Assembly: GCA_002499195.1 (NCBI GenBank) | Contig: DAKS01000005.1 | Span: forward strand, 1 to 30,600 | Source: Euryarchaeota archaeon UBA443 | GTDB taxonomy: Archaea; Thermoplasmatota; Poseidoniia; Poseidoniales; Poseidoniaceae | Reading direction: 5' to 3' | Length of the DNA stretch: 30,600 nt | Part shown: piece by piece, positions 15,318 through 23,235 of the stretch | How the letters are laid out: every line of letters begins with the position of its first letter | Position numbering within the stretch: the stretch's first letter is position 1 | Translations under genes and position numbers: made by a program | Notes under the pieces: generated by a model | Databases searched by the model: none | What the model saw: only the letters and a program-made list of their open reading frames with translations | Told to the model about the DNA's origin: nothing

Positions 15318-17382
15318 TGGTATCGAAGCGACTCTCATCTTGACGTTGTAAGATGTAGATGAAGGTTAGAACGATCAAGATGATGACGGACCATTGTAGT
15401 ACTATACTGGAATATGTGGCAAGTTCTGTTCCTCGATTGAGAACATTCATCGTTATTTCTCCATCTTTTCCGACCTCAATGTAAGCAATTCCGTCTTCAA
15501 GAGCAAGTGGATTCACTTGATCGATTGTATCTGAAGTCAATTGTTCGGAATAATTCGTTAGAAGGTGTAATTGATGGATTTCCCAATCTCCATATTTATC
15601 TGTAAAACTTTGCGGATTGTAGTGATCTTTTGCCTCCCAGAAAATGTAATCATATCCAAGAGAGATGTTTCCTACAGGGTAGATGGGATCAAAACCAAGC
15701 CATTGACTCCCGGTTGAACGATCGTACAAGACCATTCGATCAAGGGCTGTAACATTCACTCTGACAGCAATATGTTGTGAGTTGAAGGCGACTTGTACAA
15801 TGGTCGCATTATCTTCATCGACGGTTTGCCCCCATTCTTCTAGAACGAGGTTCTGTTCCAATGTCGTTGATGCGTTCACAAAGATACTTTGTGAACCGGA
15901 TGCACCAATTGTACCAATGCGTAATGTCGATGGTTGCTCATTTGAAACCATTAGGATTTCAATTCCCGATACCGACACCAATTCGATTGTTTCATCATTT
16001 GGTAACGTTGGGACAAGGACTGTATCTCCTTCCAGATTCATTCCATGTAAAGCATCATCTGCAATGTAAAGAACAACAGGTACGCCTTGAAGAGATGTCA
16101 ATTGCACCGATTCGATTGCAGCAACTTCCCGCTGAAGAATTATTTCGTTTGGTTTCTCAACATCGATTAGACGTAATTCGGTCTCATTAGCCATTACGAG
16201 ATAGTTCTCATACAGTGCAAAAGGAGAATCAAATTGCATTAGTGGTTGTGCGACTGTTCTCGAATCGATCGATGGATCTGAAACGTCATGAATCAATACG
16301 ATGGCTTCACCTGATTGATTGTCCATTGTTGCCATCCACCCTTCAGATGCTACTGCCCCTTGTGCTGATTGAACACCTTCTGCAGGAAGTTCGTTATGGG
16401 TCAAATCCCATGTGATGATCGCACCGGTCAGAATCAAAATGATGACAATGAACGTACCTGTTTCCTTACTGGACGGTTTCAATAATTTAGCAACGTATGC
16501 TTTGAAGCGATTGAAAATAATGGATAATGAATGTCTTGGTCGAGTCAATACTGTAGCTAATCGACTGTTGATGGTTCGCTCATCGAAGACCTTCCAAACA
16601 GAATCATTGGTTAAATCGGTTAACCGAACGGCTATCGCCGCGATCATCATTCCTCCAATGATGTCAACGAACCAGTGGATTCCAAGGTAGATAATGGCAA
16701 ATGCTGTTAGGAGGATATAGCCCAAAACCATGTTTTGATATCGACGCCAGCGACCATCGTGATCATGCTTTCGGAAGGTGAGCCATATGGCAAACGGAAC
16801 AGCGATATGGAGTGAAGGCATACAGTTCGTAAACGCATCGATACGACGGAACCAATCTTCGATTTCAGGATTCAATGTATATGCAATAGCATCCATATCT
16901 TCGATGTAAAAACCGGTCACTCTGACGTTAAAGAAGAGGTAAAATGGAATGGCGAGAAGGTAAACCCAAGCAACGCTCAAGGCGACTCTATCAGCCATCC
17001 AACGATCGTCAAAGTAGGTCACATAGAAAATTGAAGCATATGTGATGAACATAAATCCGGCAATGTAGAAGTGTGTCATCAAAACGTCGAGCCATTCAGC
17101 CCTAAACGCACCTTGGAACCAGACGACTAAATCACCTTCAATGGCATAGATATAAGGCGTCATATCGAGACCAGTTCGTGCCATCAATATTCGATCTATT
17201 TGATCGAGGAAATCTTTGGCATTGTAAATCGACAAAGCGATTAGTAGATGCACCCAATAACGTCGTATGAAGTCAATAAAACCGCTCAAAGTCAGTTTTG
17301 CCCATGGAGGCTTGAAGTATGGCATCAAAAAGACACCTACAGCCAATGCTGAGATGACCCAAGTTAGATAGATGCCATCCAT
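15286..17382 (-). CDS. PAP2 superfamily (Aur1/Ipt1-like) membrane protein fused to an extracellular beta-rich domain
   Basis: 698 residues. The first 290 contain about seven TM helices with the PAP2_3-type active-site motifs: FTNCMPSLHIAVPFAIWL (P-S-x-H) and YLGIHWFVDIIGG (H-W-x-x-D). This is the pattern of Aur1/IPC synthase and related lipid phosphatase/transferases. A helix at about 312-332 (GTFIVIILILTGAII) then leads into about 330 residues predicted outside, beta-rich with repeated short strands (LRLIDVEKPNEI, LVSVSGIEILMVSNE) like a small propeller. A terminal TM helix (VLQWSVIILIVLTFIYIL) and a short charged tail follow. Possible roles are dephosphorylation or headgroup transfer of isoprenoid or archaeal lipids, with the ectodomain sensing or binding. 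Its 3' end overlaps bud32. Confidence 0.8.
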   Translation of the reverse strand: MDGIYLTWVISALAVGVFLMPYFKPPWAKLTLSGFIDFIRRYWVHLLIALSIYNAKDFLDQIDRILMARTGLDMTPYIYAIEGDLVVWFQGAFRAEWLDVLMTHFYIAGFMFITYASIFYVTYFDDRWMADRVALSVAWVYLLAIPFYLFFNVRVTGFYIEDMDAIAYTLNPEIEDWFRRIDAFTNCMPSLHIAVPFAIWLTFRKHDHDGRWRRYQNMVLGYILLTAFAIIYLGIHWFVDIIGGMMIAAIAVRLTDLTNDSVWKVFDERTINSRLATVLTRPRHSLSIIFNRFKAYVAKLLKPSSKETGTFIVIILILTGAIITWDLTHNELPAEGVQSAQGAVASEGWMATMDNQSGEAIVLIHDVSDPSIDSRTVAQPLMQFDSPFALYENYLVMANETELRLIDVEKPNEIILQREVAAIESVQLTSLQGVPVVLYIADDALHGMNLEGDTVLVPTLPNDETIELVSVSGIEILMVSNEQPSTLRIGTIGASGSQSIFVNASTTLEQNLVLEEWGQTVDEDNATIVQVAFNSQHIAVRVNVTALDRMVLYDRSTGSQWLGFDPIYPVGNISLGYDYIFWEAKDHYNPQSFTDKYGDWEIHQLHLLTNYSEQLTSDTIDQVNPLALEDGIAYIEVGKDGEITMNVLNRGTELATYSSIVLQWSVIILIVLTFIYILQRQDESRFDTINHDSVLESE

Positions 17383-17458
17383 ATTGATGCCTCCTAAGTG
17401 CTTGGTGATGGCTTGTACTCAAGAAACCTGCACCTGAATTTTGCCCTCTAAGCCCGAA

Positions 17459-17812
17459 TCACCATGCTCCATGGACGTAGGGGCGGCCTCGATCTGGGTC
17501 ACGACGGTGGGCTAAATCCCATATGCGCTCGAATCGATAAATGCCGCTTGAGCATCCAGATTCCCATTCAAATGAGAGTGCATAATTTCCGACCGTTTGC
17601 ACTAACGGTTTCTGTTTTGGATATGCTTCAATGGTTCGACGCAGTTGCATGCTTGTTTCATCTTCGTTGCGAAGAGGGGCACATTTTGCACAAGGACAAG
17701 CATGTCGCAAATCATCATAGGAGATGGTAAAGGTTGTACCATCTTCATACGTGAGTTCCATGTCCGTATCTCTACGTTCAAGGCGACGTAATTCGAGTGG
17801 TTCTCCGGTCAT
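17459..17812 (-). CDS. DUF971 (GBBH-like N-terminal) domain protein
   Basis: 117 residues. It consists of one DUF971/gamma-butyrobetaine hydroxylase-like N-terminal domain, with FTISYDDLRHACPCAKC (metal-binding His/Cys cluster at about 37-44), QTVGNYALSFEWESGCSSGIYRFERI and a short tail ending WDLAHRRD. The fold binds zinc through the Cys/His cluster. It begins 9 bases after the Mrp ATPase stop in the same direction; this gene pair, or a fusion of the two, is common in bacteria and suggests a role in iron-sulfur handling. The length is typical for a stand-alone domain. Confidence 0.85.
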   Translation of the reverse strand: MTGEPLELRRLERRDTDMELTYEDGTTFTISYDDLRHACPCAKCAPLRNEDETSMQLRRTIEAYPKQKPLVQTVGNYALSFEWESGCSSGIYRFERIWDLAHRRDPDRGRPYVHGAW

Positions 17813-17821
17813 AATGAGTCC

Positions 17822-18844
17822 TCAAATAATTTCCAAACTGGAGGAGCTGGCTCCATCCAATTGCGATTGAATGGATGCAACAACATGAGAAAAGGCTGAT
17901 GCGGATGCACCTTCGGGTTCGCTAACAATTCGATGAACACCATCATCTCCACCTCGGACAAAGCCGGGATCGAATGGAAGTGCGCCTAGGAACGGGACAC
18001 CAAATTCTTCAGCAGTGGAACGGCCTCCACCCTCCTTGAAAATATCGAGTGTAACGCTGAAGTGTCCCTCATCATCGCATGTAGCTTGAAGTGTGCGTCC
18101 AGCAGGTGCAGCGATTTCAATCTCTGAACCAGGAGTTCCTTTTCCTTGGATGGTGTAGCCACTCATATTCTCGACCACGCCAAGAACAGGAACCTTCAAC
18201 GAAGAGGCGAATGAAATCGATTTACGACTGTCGAGCAATGCAACTTCCTGTGGCGTTGTGACGATGACCATCCCATCGATATCTGGCAAGGACTGAGCAA
18301 CAGTCAATGGTTCATCCGAAGTACCTGGTGGGAAATCGATTATGAGATAATCGAGATCTCCCCACTCAACATCGCCAATAAATTGCTGAATTGCTCCAAG
18401 TTTGATCGGTCCACGCCAAACAACAGGAGTATCTTCGTCTTCAAGAAGGAATGCCATAGAGATGACCTTGACGCCTAGATGGCCTTGTGCAGGATGTATT
18501 CGCCCTCCCTCGACATGGAGTTTTCGACCATCTAGACCCATCATCTTCGGTACGTTTGGACCGGTGATATCGATGTCCAGGATGCCAACTTTATGTCCTT
18601 GTTGAGCTAGAACGAGTGCGAGACCTGTTGAAACAGTGGATTTGCCGACACCACCTTTTCCTGAAAGAACCATGATCTTGTGCTTGATTTTTTTTCCAAT
18701 CTCTGCCATCGCCATCTTTCGCTTCATCTGTGCATAGGCTTGTTCCATTTGCTTTTGTGCTGCGGGGTCAGGTGCTGCAGGTGCTTCTGCTGGAGCATCG
18801 TTTCCAGGGTTGTGCATCGAAACCGGAGAATCGGACATACACAT
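17822..18844 (-). CDS. mrp: Mrp/ApbC/NBP35-family P-loop ATPase lacking the CPxC motif
   Basis: 340 residues (an ATG two codons in is an alternative start). A Pro/Ala-rich N-terminal extension precedes the deviant Walker A SGKGGVGKST (about 61-70), then ILDIDITGPNVPKMMG, the switch DYLIIDFPPGTSDE and VVTTPQEVALLDSRKSI. These identify the Mrp/NBP35 iron-sulfur carrier ATPases. After VVENMSGY, where relatives have CPxC for the bridging 4Fe-4S cluster, this protein instead has a Gly/Ala/Thr-rich insert of about 25 residues with a single Cys (QATCDDEGH) before DIFKEGGG. Normal Mrp sequence resumes with AEEFGVPFLGALPFDPG. It may not carry a shared cluster in the usual way. Operon partner of the DUF971 gene. 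Confidence 0.88.
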   Translation of the reverse strand: MCMSDSPVSMHNPGNDAPAEAPAAPDPAAQKQMEQAYAQMKRKMAMAEIGKKIKHKIMVLSGKGGVGKSTVSTGLALVLAQQGHKVGILDIDITGPNVPKMMGLDGRKLHVEGGRIHPAQGHLGVKVISMAFLLEDEDTPVVWRGPIKLGAIQQFIGDVEWGDLDYLIIDFPPGTSDEPLTVAQSLPDIDGMVIVTTPQEVALLDSRKSISFASSLKVPVLGVVENMSGYTIQGKGTPGSEIEIAAPAGRTLQATCDDEGHFSVTLDIFKEGGGRSTAEEFGVPFLGALPFDPGFVRGGDDGVHRIVSEPEGASASAFSHVVASIQSQLDGASSSSLEII

Positions 18845-18872
18845 TCCAATTGTTCTGCCTACTTCAATGCGT

Positions 18873-19232
18873 TTATTTTGCCCTCATTCGAAGATGCCAG
18901 CCACCATGCGTCAAAGTCGTAAGTAGCAAAGCAGTCGCACTTGCAACAAATTCGAATTCCATTCCAGTGTAGGCATAAGCAATTCCAATTGCCAATGGTA
19001 GACTAACGAAGTATCCGATTTTAATCGAATTCATCTCTTCGTGATTCAAGCGCTTATCAATAAACCAAAGCATAGGTCCGCACAGAAAAGTCATAGTAAT
19101 CAAGATGAATGCAACTATTCGAAATAACATGTCCCAATCATTGGCTGCGAAAACGATGTGAAGGGTAAAGAGAAGCGAATATGAGCCCGAAAAAATGACC
19201 AGAGATCTCATCCAAGAATCCTTCCTATTCAT
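18873..19232 (-). CDS. Small membrane protein of unknown function
   Basis: 119 residues with four predicted membrane helices: about 9-28 (RSLVIFSGSYSLLFTLHIVF), 36-58 (FRIVAFILITMTFLCGPML), 71-90 (KIGYFVSLPLAIGIAYAY) and 93-108. The helices are joined by short basic loops and the protein ends in LRMRAK. No catalytic motif or family is recognised. It precedes the Mrp ATPase gene by 28 bases on the same strand and could be the first gene of that transcription unit. It diverges from the arsenate reductase at 19277. Confidence 0.6.
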   Translation of the reverse strand: MNRKDSWMRSLVIFSGSYSLLFTLHIVFAANDWDMLFRIVAFILITMTFLCGPMLWFIDKRLNHEEMNSIKIGYFVSLPLAIGIAYAYTGMEFEFVASATALLLTTLTHGGWHLRMRAK

Positions 19233-19250
19233 TCTAAAGAGTCAATGTTG

Positions 19251-19258
19251 ATAAGATA
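19251..19258 (+). promoter_or_regulatory. Candidate TATA box for arsC-like gene
   Basis: ataagata lies about 22 bases before the ATG at 19277. No ribosome site precedes that ATG. The spacing fits a leaderless transcript starting at or next to the start codon. This is inferred from position only. Confidence 0.3.
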
Positions 19259-19276
19259 CATCACAGTCGACACAGT

Positions 19277-19633
19277 ATGCGATTGTTGTTCGTATGCGTA
19301 GGGAATTCATGCCGATCTCAAATGGCTGAAGGCATTGCTCGACATCTGGGCCACGAAGCAGCAAGTGCAGGAACACATCCAGCCACCCAAGTTTCAGCAA
19401 ATGCGCTAAAGGTCCTTGAATCCAAAGGGATCTCCACCGATGGCCTGAAACCAAAATCGGTCGATTCGTTCAATGCAAACGACTTCGACATGGTTATTTC
19501 GATGGGTTGTGGAGTTTCGTGTCCAGCCATGCGTATCGATCAGGATTGGGGCCTTGATGACCCGGTTGGACAATCACTATCCGTGTTTGAAGCGACTGCC
19601 GAAGAGATTGAACGACGCTTGTCACAATTGTGA
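19277..19633 (+). CDS. arsC: Arsenate reductase, LMW-phosphatase fold
   Basis: 118 residues. The N-terminus MRLLFVCVGNSCRSQMAEG holds the CX5R loop (Cys7 to Arg13) and a second Cys12. The pair MGCGVSCP (Cys78 and Cys82) and the Asp loop GLDDPVGQ follow. This Cys triad is that of thioredoxin-coupled arsenate reductases, which reduce As(V) to As(III) through a disulfide cascade; LMW protein tyrosine phosphatases lack the later cysteines. The spacing of Cys78-Cys82 is shorter than in the staphylococcal enzyme (C82-C89) but similar to other arsenate reductases. No arsenite exporter is adjacent. The stop abuts alba's stop. Confidence 0.85.
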   Translation: MRLLFVCVGNSCRSQMAEGIARHLGHEAASAGTHPATQVSANALKVLESKGISTDGLKPKSVDSFNANDFDMVISMGCGVSCPAMRIDQDWGLDDPVGQSLSVFEATAEEIERRLSQL

Positions 19634-19951
19634 TTATTCTTCTTCGGTCATTTCACCTTCACCGAGTAAATCGATGTACATACTACTGACTGTCTTGGTA
19701 CGTCCTTCCTCACCTTGGAGTTCAACAGAATCTGTTTCGATAGTGACGATGGAAACCGTTTCTGGTAACATCGATGCAATGATTCCATGTCGTCTGCGAC
19801 ATATTTCAGCTACATCCACTGCTCGACTAATCGCTTGCCCTCTGGCTTGTAATCGAACGAGACGATCTCCATCCTTCATCGCCATCAAAACGGCCTTAAC
19901 ATACGAGAAAGAGGGTTTTTTTCCAACATAAACAACTCGAGGTTCAGTCAT
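19634..19951 (-). CDS. albA: Alba chromatin/RNA-binding protein
   Basis: 105 residues. VVYVGKKPSFSYVKAVL includes the basic loop with Lys11 and Lys12, which binds DNA and RNA. The helix-strand region LQARGQAISRAVDVAEICRRR is the highly conserved Alba core. It binds nucleic acid as dimers throughout the chromosome or on RNA, and acetylation of the loop lysine weakens binding in Sulfolobus. An acidic C-terminal tail (LLGEGEMTEEE) is an addition compared with the shortest Alba proteins. A TATA-like element sits about 25 bases before the ATG and no ribosome site is seen, so leaderless translation is likely. Confidence 0.95.
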   Translation of the reverse strand: MTEPRVVYVGKKPSFSYVKAVLMAMKDGDRLVRLQARGQAISRAVDVAEICRRRHGIIASMLPETVSIVTIETDSVELQGEEGRTKTVSSMYIDLLGEGEMTEEE

Positions 19952-19972
19952 AATGCGCCATTGTACAAGCAG

Positions 19973-19980
19973 TATGTAAA
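19973..19980 (-). promoter_or_regulatory. Candidate TATA box for albA
   Basis: Minus-strand TTTACATA is centred about 25 bases before the albA ATG. That is the normal archaeal distance from TATA to transcription start, so the mRNA would begin at the start codon. It lies in the 47-base spacer between albA and the tRNA-Gly gene. Confidence 0.5.
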
Positions 19981-19998
19981 GGCTCTTTCAATCAATTT

Positions 19999-20073
19999 TG
20001 GTGCGAGCGCCGGGACTCGAACCCGGGTTCAGGCGTTGGCAACGCCCGGTGATAACCACTACACTACGCTCGC
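19999..20073 (-). tRNA. tRNA-Gly (anticodon GCC)
   Basis: On the minus strand the cloverleaf is clear. The acceptor stem GCGAGCG pairs with CGCTCGC. The anticodon stem GGGCG/CGCCT encloses TTGCCAA (anticodon GCC, decoding GGC/GGU). The variable loop is GAAC, and the T arm CCGGG-TTCGAGT-CCCGG is perfect. The discriminator is A and a CCA end appears encoded (19999-20001). No intron is seen. Confidence 0.95.
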
Positions 20074-20101
20074 AGGTAGCAACCAACCCACCGAGCAGAG
20101 G

Positions 20102-20107
20102 TATAAA
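20102..20107 (-). promoter_or_regulatory. Candidate TATA box for tRNA-Gly
   Basis: Minus-strand TTTATA (within CGTTTATACC) lies about 30 bases before the tRNA 5' end. This is the expected spacing for archaeal tRNA promoters. Confidence 0.55.
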
Positions 20108-20130
20108 CGATTGTCGGCGCAGTTGGATGC

Positions 20131-23100
20131 TCATTGAAAACCAAATCTATCCTGCCCTTCTTTCGGCGGTTGGCGTTGTCGGAAATACACCACCAAACCG
20201 GCAAGAAGCGCCGCTATACCAACGACAATAGCAATCAACGTCAAAGAAAGTTCACCTTCTTGACCTCCAATTGGCCCTTCATCCGCTTCTTCAACGAAAA
20301 CGATGAAAGAAGTTGGAGCGGTTGCATCACCAAACGAATCAGATGCTTGAACGAATATTTCGTGTCCGCTGATTGGCGTCGATGTACGAATCGAGGCCAC
20401 TGCCGTGTAAATACCATCATTTGCCTCTCGGTCTAATCCTTGCCCATTATCGTACAAGGTCATCCACCGATCGGTTTGTCCAAGTGGCTTGAGGACTCCA
20501 AGATCCGCACGAACGAGAAGAATACCATCAGCATCTTCAACTCTGATTTCGATTCCTTGCTCGGAATTTGATTCACCTCGCTGCAATGGTTCAGTCGTTG
20601 CAAGGGAGATTGTAGGTGGTGTATTTTCAATCGTGATAGCCAAGTCAACATCGTTTGAACTCGGTTGGAAGTGGTGTTCGGATGTTTGGGTCTTTGTAAC
20701 AAGAATTGTTGCACCGAGGTCATCGACTAATCGTACTTTTACAAGACGTAAGCCAGGGGTCATACCTTGAGGTATGACTATCTCACAAGCCCACACCTCG
20801 ATTTTGATGCACGCTATTTCTTCACCCCCATATTCTCGAAGATCGACAATGACCGAATCTACGCCATGGTAATCAAGAACATCTAGCGTCATGAGAACAG
20901 CGCCTCCACGAACCCCAACATCTGGTTCAATGGATGCACTCAAAATTCGAGGCGCTTGATTTTCAATCGTAATGTTGGTTGAGAGCACATCGGTTTCGCC
21001 CCATTCATCGATAACTTCTACGCTAATTGGAAGTTCTCCCACTTCCAAGCCTTGAACATAAACCATCGTTGTCCATTGATTATCACCAATGGTCTGATCA
21101 CCATCAAGGCCGCGATCATTCATTGCAACGGTTCCAAGTCCAATCGAAGATAGATCAACAACAACGCTAACAACGTTCCAATCAGGATCGTCAACTATTG
21201 CAACTAGATGTGCAGGAGATGCTCCTTCTCCAAACACAAGACCTTGCATGAGTGATAAATCCAAAATCTGAGGTGCATTGTTATCATCAGCAGAAACGAT
21301 GCTAGGAGAAAGTATTGCGTCAACGGCCTGAGATTCGTTGAGTAGAGCGATTTCACTGTTTTCACCGAATTCGATTTCAAATGACCGATTCGTACTTGCA
21401 AGCAAACCTGTCAATGGACCTTTGTGAACGATCGAACCTTGAGCCGTACCTGAGACTCCATCGCTGTAAACCCCAGTCCATTCAATCACACTGAGATTTT
21501 TCGCATCACGTGGCTCGATGTTTTCCTGTCCTGCTGTAACGGTCAAAACAATACCATCTTGAGCAAGGAGACGAACAACATCACCTGTTTCCATAGGAAC
21601 AGGTGCGAATCCTGCTTCTCGGCCTACCGAGATATTGCCCAGAGCTTCCTCGACTTCAGGCGGAGTTGGGTCGCGCTCGATTGGACTACGTTCTGGTCGC
21701 TCATCTCCACTTGACGGATCTGGTCCTGTTTCCGTCCAAACCAGTCGCACCGTCCGATTATCCCAATCAGCATTCGTAGCCTGGTAAATGTAAGAATCGT
21801 TGTAATAGGAGCCAACACCATCGCCACCAAAGAAATTACCTCCCCCTACACCGGTCACGTTGAACCAAGATTCACTGTGAATGACGTTAACATCGTGTTC
21901 CACGAGTGTATGATTGAGTTGTGTGCCTGTTTGTTCGATAGTTTGGACTACGCCAAAGGTTCCTTGGACATCTCCAGATAATGTTCCATCGACGTGGATA
22001 TCATCGATTAGTGTGATTCCATCTTCAACACGATTGTGGAAGGTGTACACCGTTCCATTAACGACCATAGAAGAATTCTCTTCTTGGTCTTCAAAACCGA
22101 AGGTTCCATCACCTCGAATCAAATCCAATTGGTCGACTCTTACACCGTTTTCCCACCGTTCAAGCGTTTCAAATTGATCGAGTTGAAGGCTGAATTCTGA
22201 GCCTTCATCGGTCAAAAGCATATCAGCTGTCGCTTCGATTTGTGTATGTTCAAGGACACGTACGCCATCAATATCGATCGTCTCCAACAAAAGTAAACTG
22301 ATTTCGCCATCAACATTGAACTGTGCATCATCTTCTTCTCCATTGACAAGCAATGCACCAAATGCTTCCAAGCGAAGGCGTTCTGTAACGACATTTTCAA
22401 TGTTTGAACGGTTAAGCAGTGCATCAACCACCGTTGCATTGATGGTTGTCACCAATCCATCCTCCTCAAGTTGTAACAAAATGTCGCCACTTCCACGTGC
22501 TTGAATGACTTGCGAGGTCAACACTCCTGATGTGACGGTTTCGTTTTTCCAAAACGATTCAAAGTCTAGGGCCAATTCCGTAGTCGTGTTATCGGTAACC
22601 TCTGATGTGAGCAAGGTTCCGCTACCCAATTCATACGAATTGAGAACCTCGCCAATACGTTGTTGCCAGCCATTCCCTTCAAACAGAAGCATGAATGATT
22701 GATTGCCTTCATCGGTTTGGTAATTTTGTTCAAGAGACCATGCGGTTGTTGTCGTCACTTCATGATCGGCCATCGGCTGATTCCATGAACCAACAGTAAA
22801 CGTTCTCTCCACAATAACAGGGGAAGTGAGTGGCGTACCATCATGGCCATTGATAGTGACTTCTATGGAGATTGTATCGTTCCAAGCAACCACCGTATCG
22901 AGAACAATACGTGCCGTGAGTGTAGGAGTATTTTCAAGGAAGGTTGTTTGAATCGATGGATTGAGATCGGATGAATCCCGTAAATGCTCTACGGTTATAT
23001 CATAATCGTGAGTAGATGAATCACCAAACGTCAAGATGTAGGCATGCTCATTATTTAACGCAGAAGAACTATTCCAATCGGTAGTGATTGAAACCGTTGG

Positions 23101-23181
23101 AGTGTCTTGTGCGGAGACAAAATATGACATCGGTGTCAGCAATAGAAGCAAAACGAGAGCAACGCTTCGATAATATCCCAT
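20131..23181 (-). CDS. Large secreted, membrane-anchored surface protein with Ig-like repeats
   Basis: 1016 residues from the ATG at 23179-23181 (GAGGTAG before it); an ATG directly after the upstream stop, at 23235, would add 18 residues ahead of the signal peptide. The signal peptide is MGYYRSVALVLLLLLTPMSYFVSAQ. A long Asp/Thr/Asn-rich ectodomain with many N-glycosylation sites follows. From about residue 640 it holds repeated modules, each with a VxDPDWN/VxDxxG core and a loop such as NDRGLDGDQTIGDNQWTT or YDNGQGLDREANDGIYTA, the calcium-loop-like Asp/Gly pattern of extracellular Ig-type domains. A C-terminal TM helix (SLTLIAIVVGIAALLAGLVVYF) and basic tail anchor it. Function unknown; likely cell envelope or adhesion. 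Confidence 0.8.
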   Translation of the reverse strand: MGYYRSVALVLLLLLTPMSYFVSAQDTPTVSITTDWNSSSALNNEHAYILTFGDSSTHDYDITVEHLRDSSDLNPSIQTTFLENTPTLTARIVLDTVVAWNDTISIEVTINGHDGTPLTSPVIVERTFTVGSWNQPMADHEVTTTTAWSLEQNYQTDEGNQSFMLLFEGNGWQQRIGEVLNSYELGSGTLLTSEVTDNTTTELALDFESFWKNETVTSGVLTSQVIQARGSGDILLQLEEDGLVTTINATVVDALLNRSNIENVVTERLRLEAFGALLVNGEEDDAQFNVDGEISLLLLETIDIDGVRVLEHTQIEATADMLLTDEGSEFSLQLDQFETLERWENGVRVDQLDLIRGDGTFGFEDQEENSSMVVNGTVYTFHNRVEDGITLIDDIHVDGTLSGDVQGTFGVVQTIEQTGTQLNHTLVEHDVNVIHSESWFNVTGVGGGNFFGGDGVGSYYNDSYIYQATNADWDNRTVRLVWTETGPDPSSGDERPERSPIERDPTPPEVEEALGNISVGREAGFAPVPMETGDVVRLLAQDGIVLTVTAGQENIEPRDAKNLSVIEWTGVYSDGVSGTAQGSIVHKGPLTGLLASTNRSFEIEFGENSEIALLNESQAVDAILSPSIVSADDNNAPQILDLSLMQGLVFGEGASPAHLVAIVDDPDWNVVSVVVDLSSIGLGTVAMNDRGLDGDQTIGDNQWTTMVYVQGLEVGELPISVEVIDEWGETDVLSTNITIENQAPRILSASIEPDVGVRGGAVLMTLDVLDYHGVDSVIVDLREYGGEEIACIKIEVWACEIVIPQGMTPGLRLVKVRLVDDLGATILVTKTQTSEHHFQPSSNDVDLAITIENTPPTISLATTEPLQRGESNSEQGIEIRVEDADGILLVRADLGVLKPLGQTDRWMTLYDNGQGLDREANDGIYTAVASIRTSTPISGHEIFVQASDSFGDATAPTSFIVFVEEADEGPIGGQEGELSLTLIAIVVGIAALLAGLVVYFRQRQPPKEGQDRFGFQ

Positions 23182-23235
23182 ACCTACCTCTTCACGCCGC
23201 TCCTCTCTAAGGGTGTTGGCTGATTGCTTCAACAT

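Noticed and set aside
20134..20436. Plus-strand frame over the surface protein C-terminus
   Set aside because: Composition is unlike a protein, no ribosome site precedes it, and it is antisense to a well-supported TM tail.
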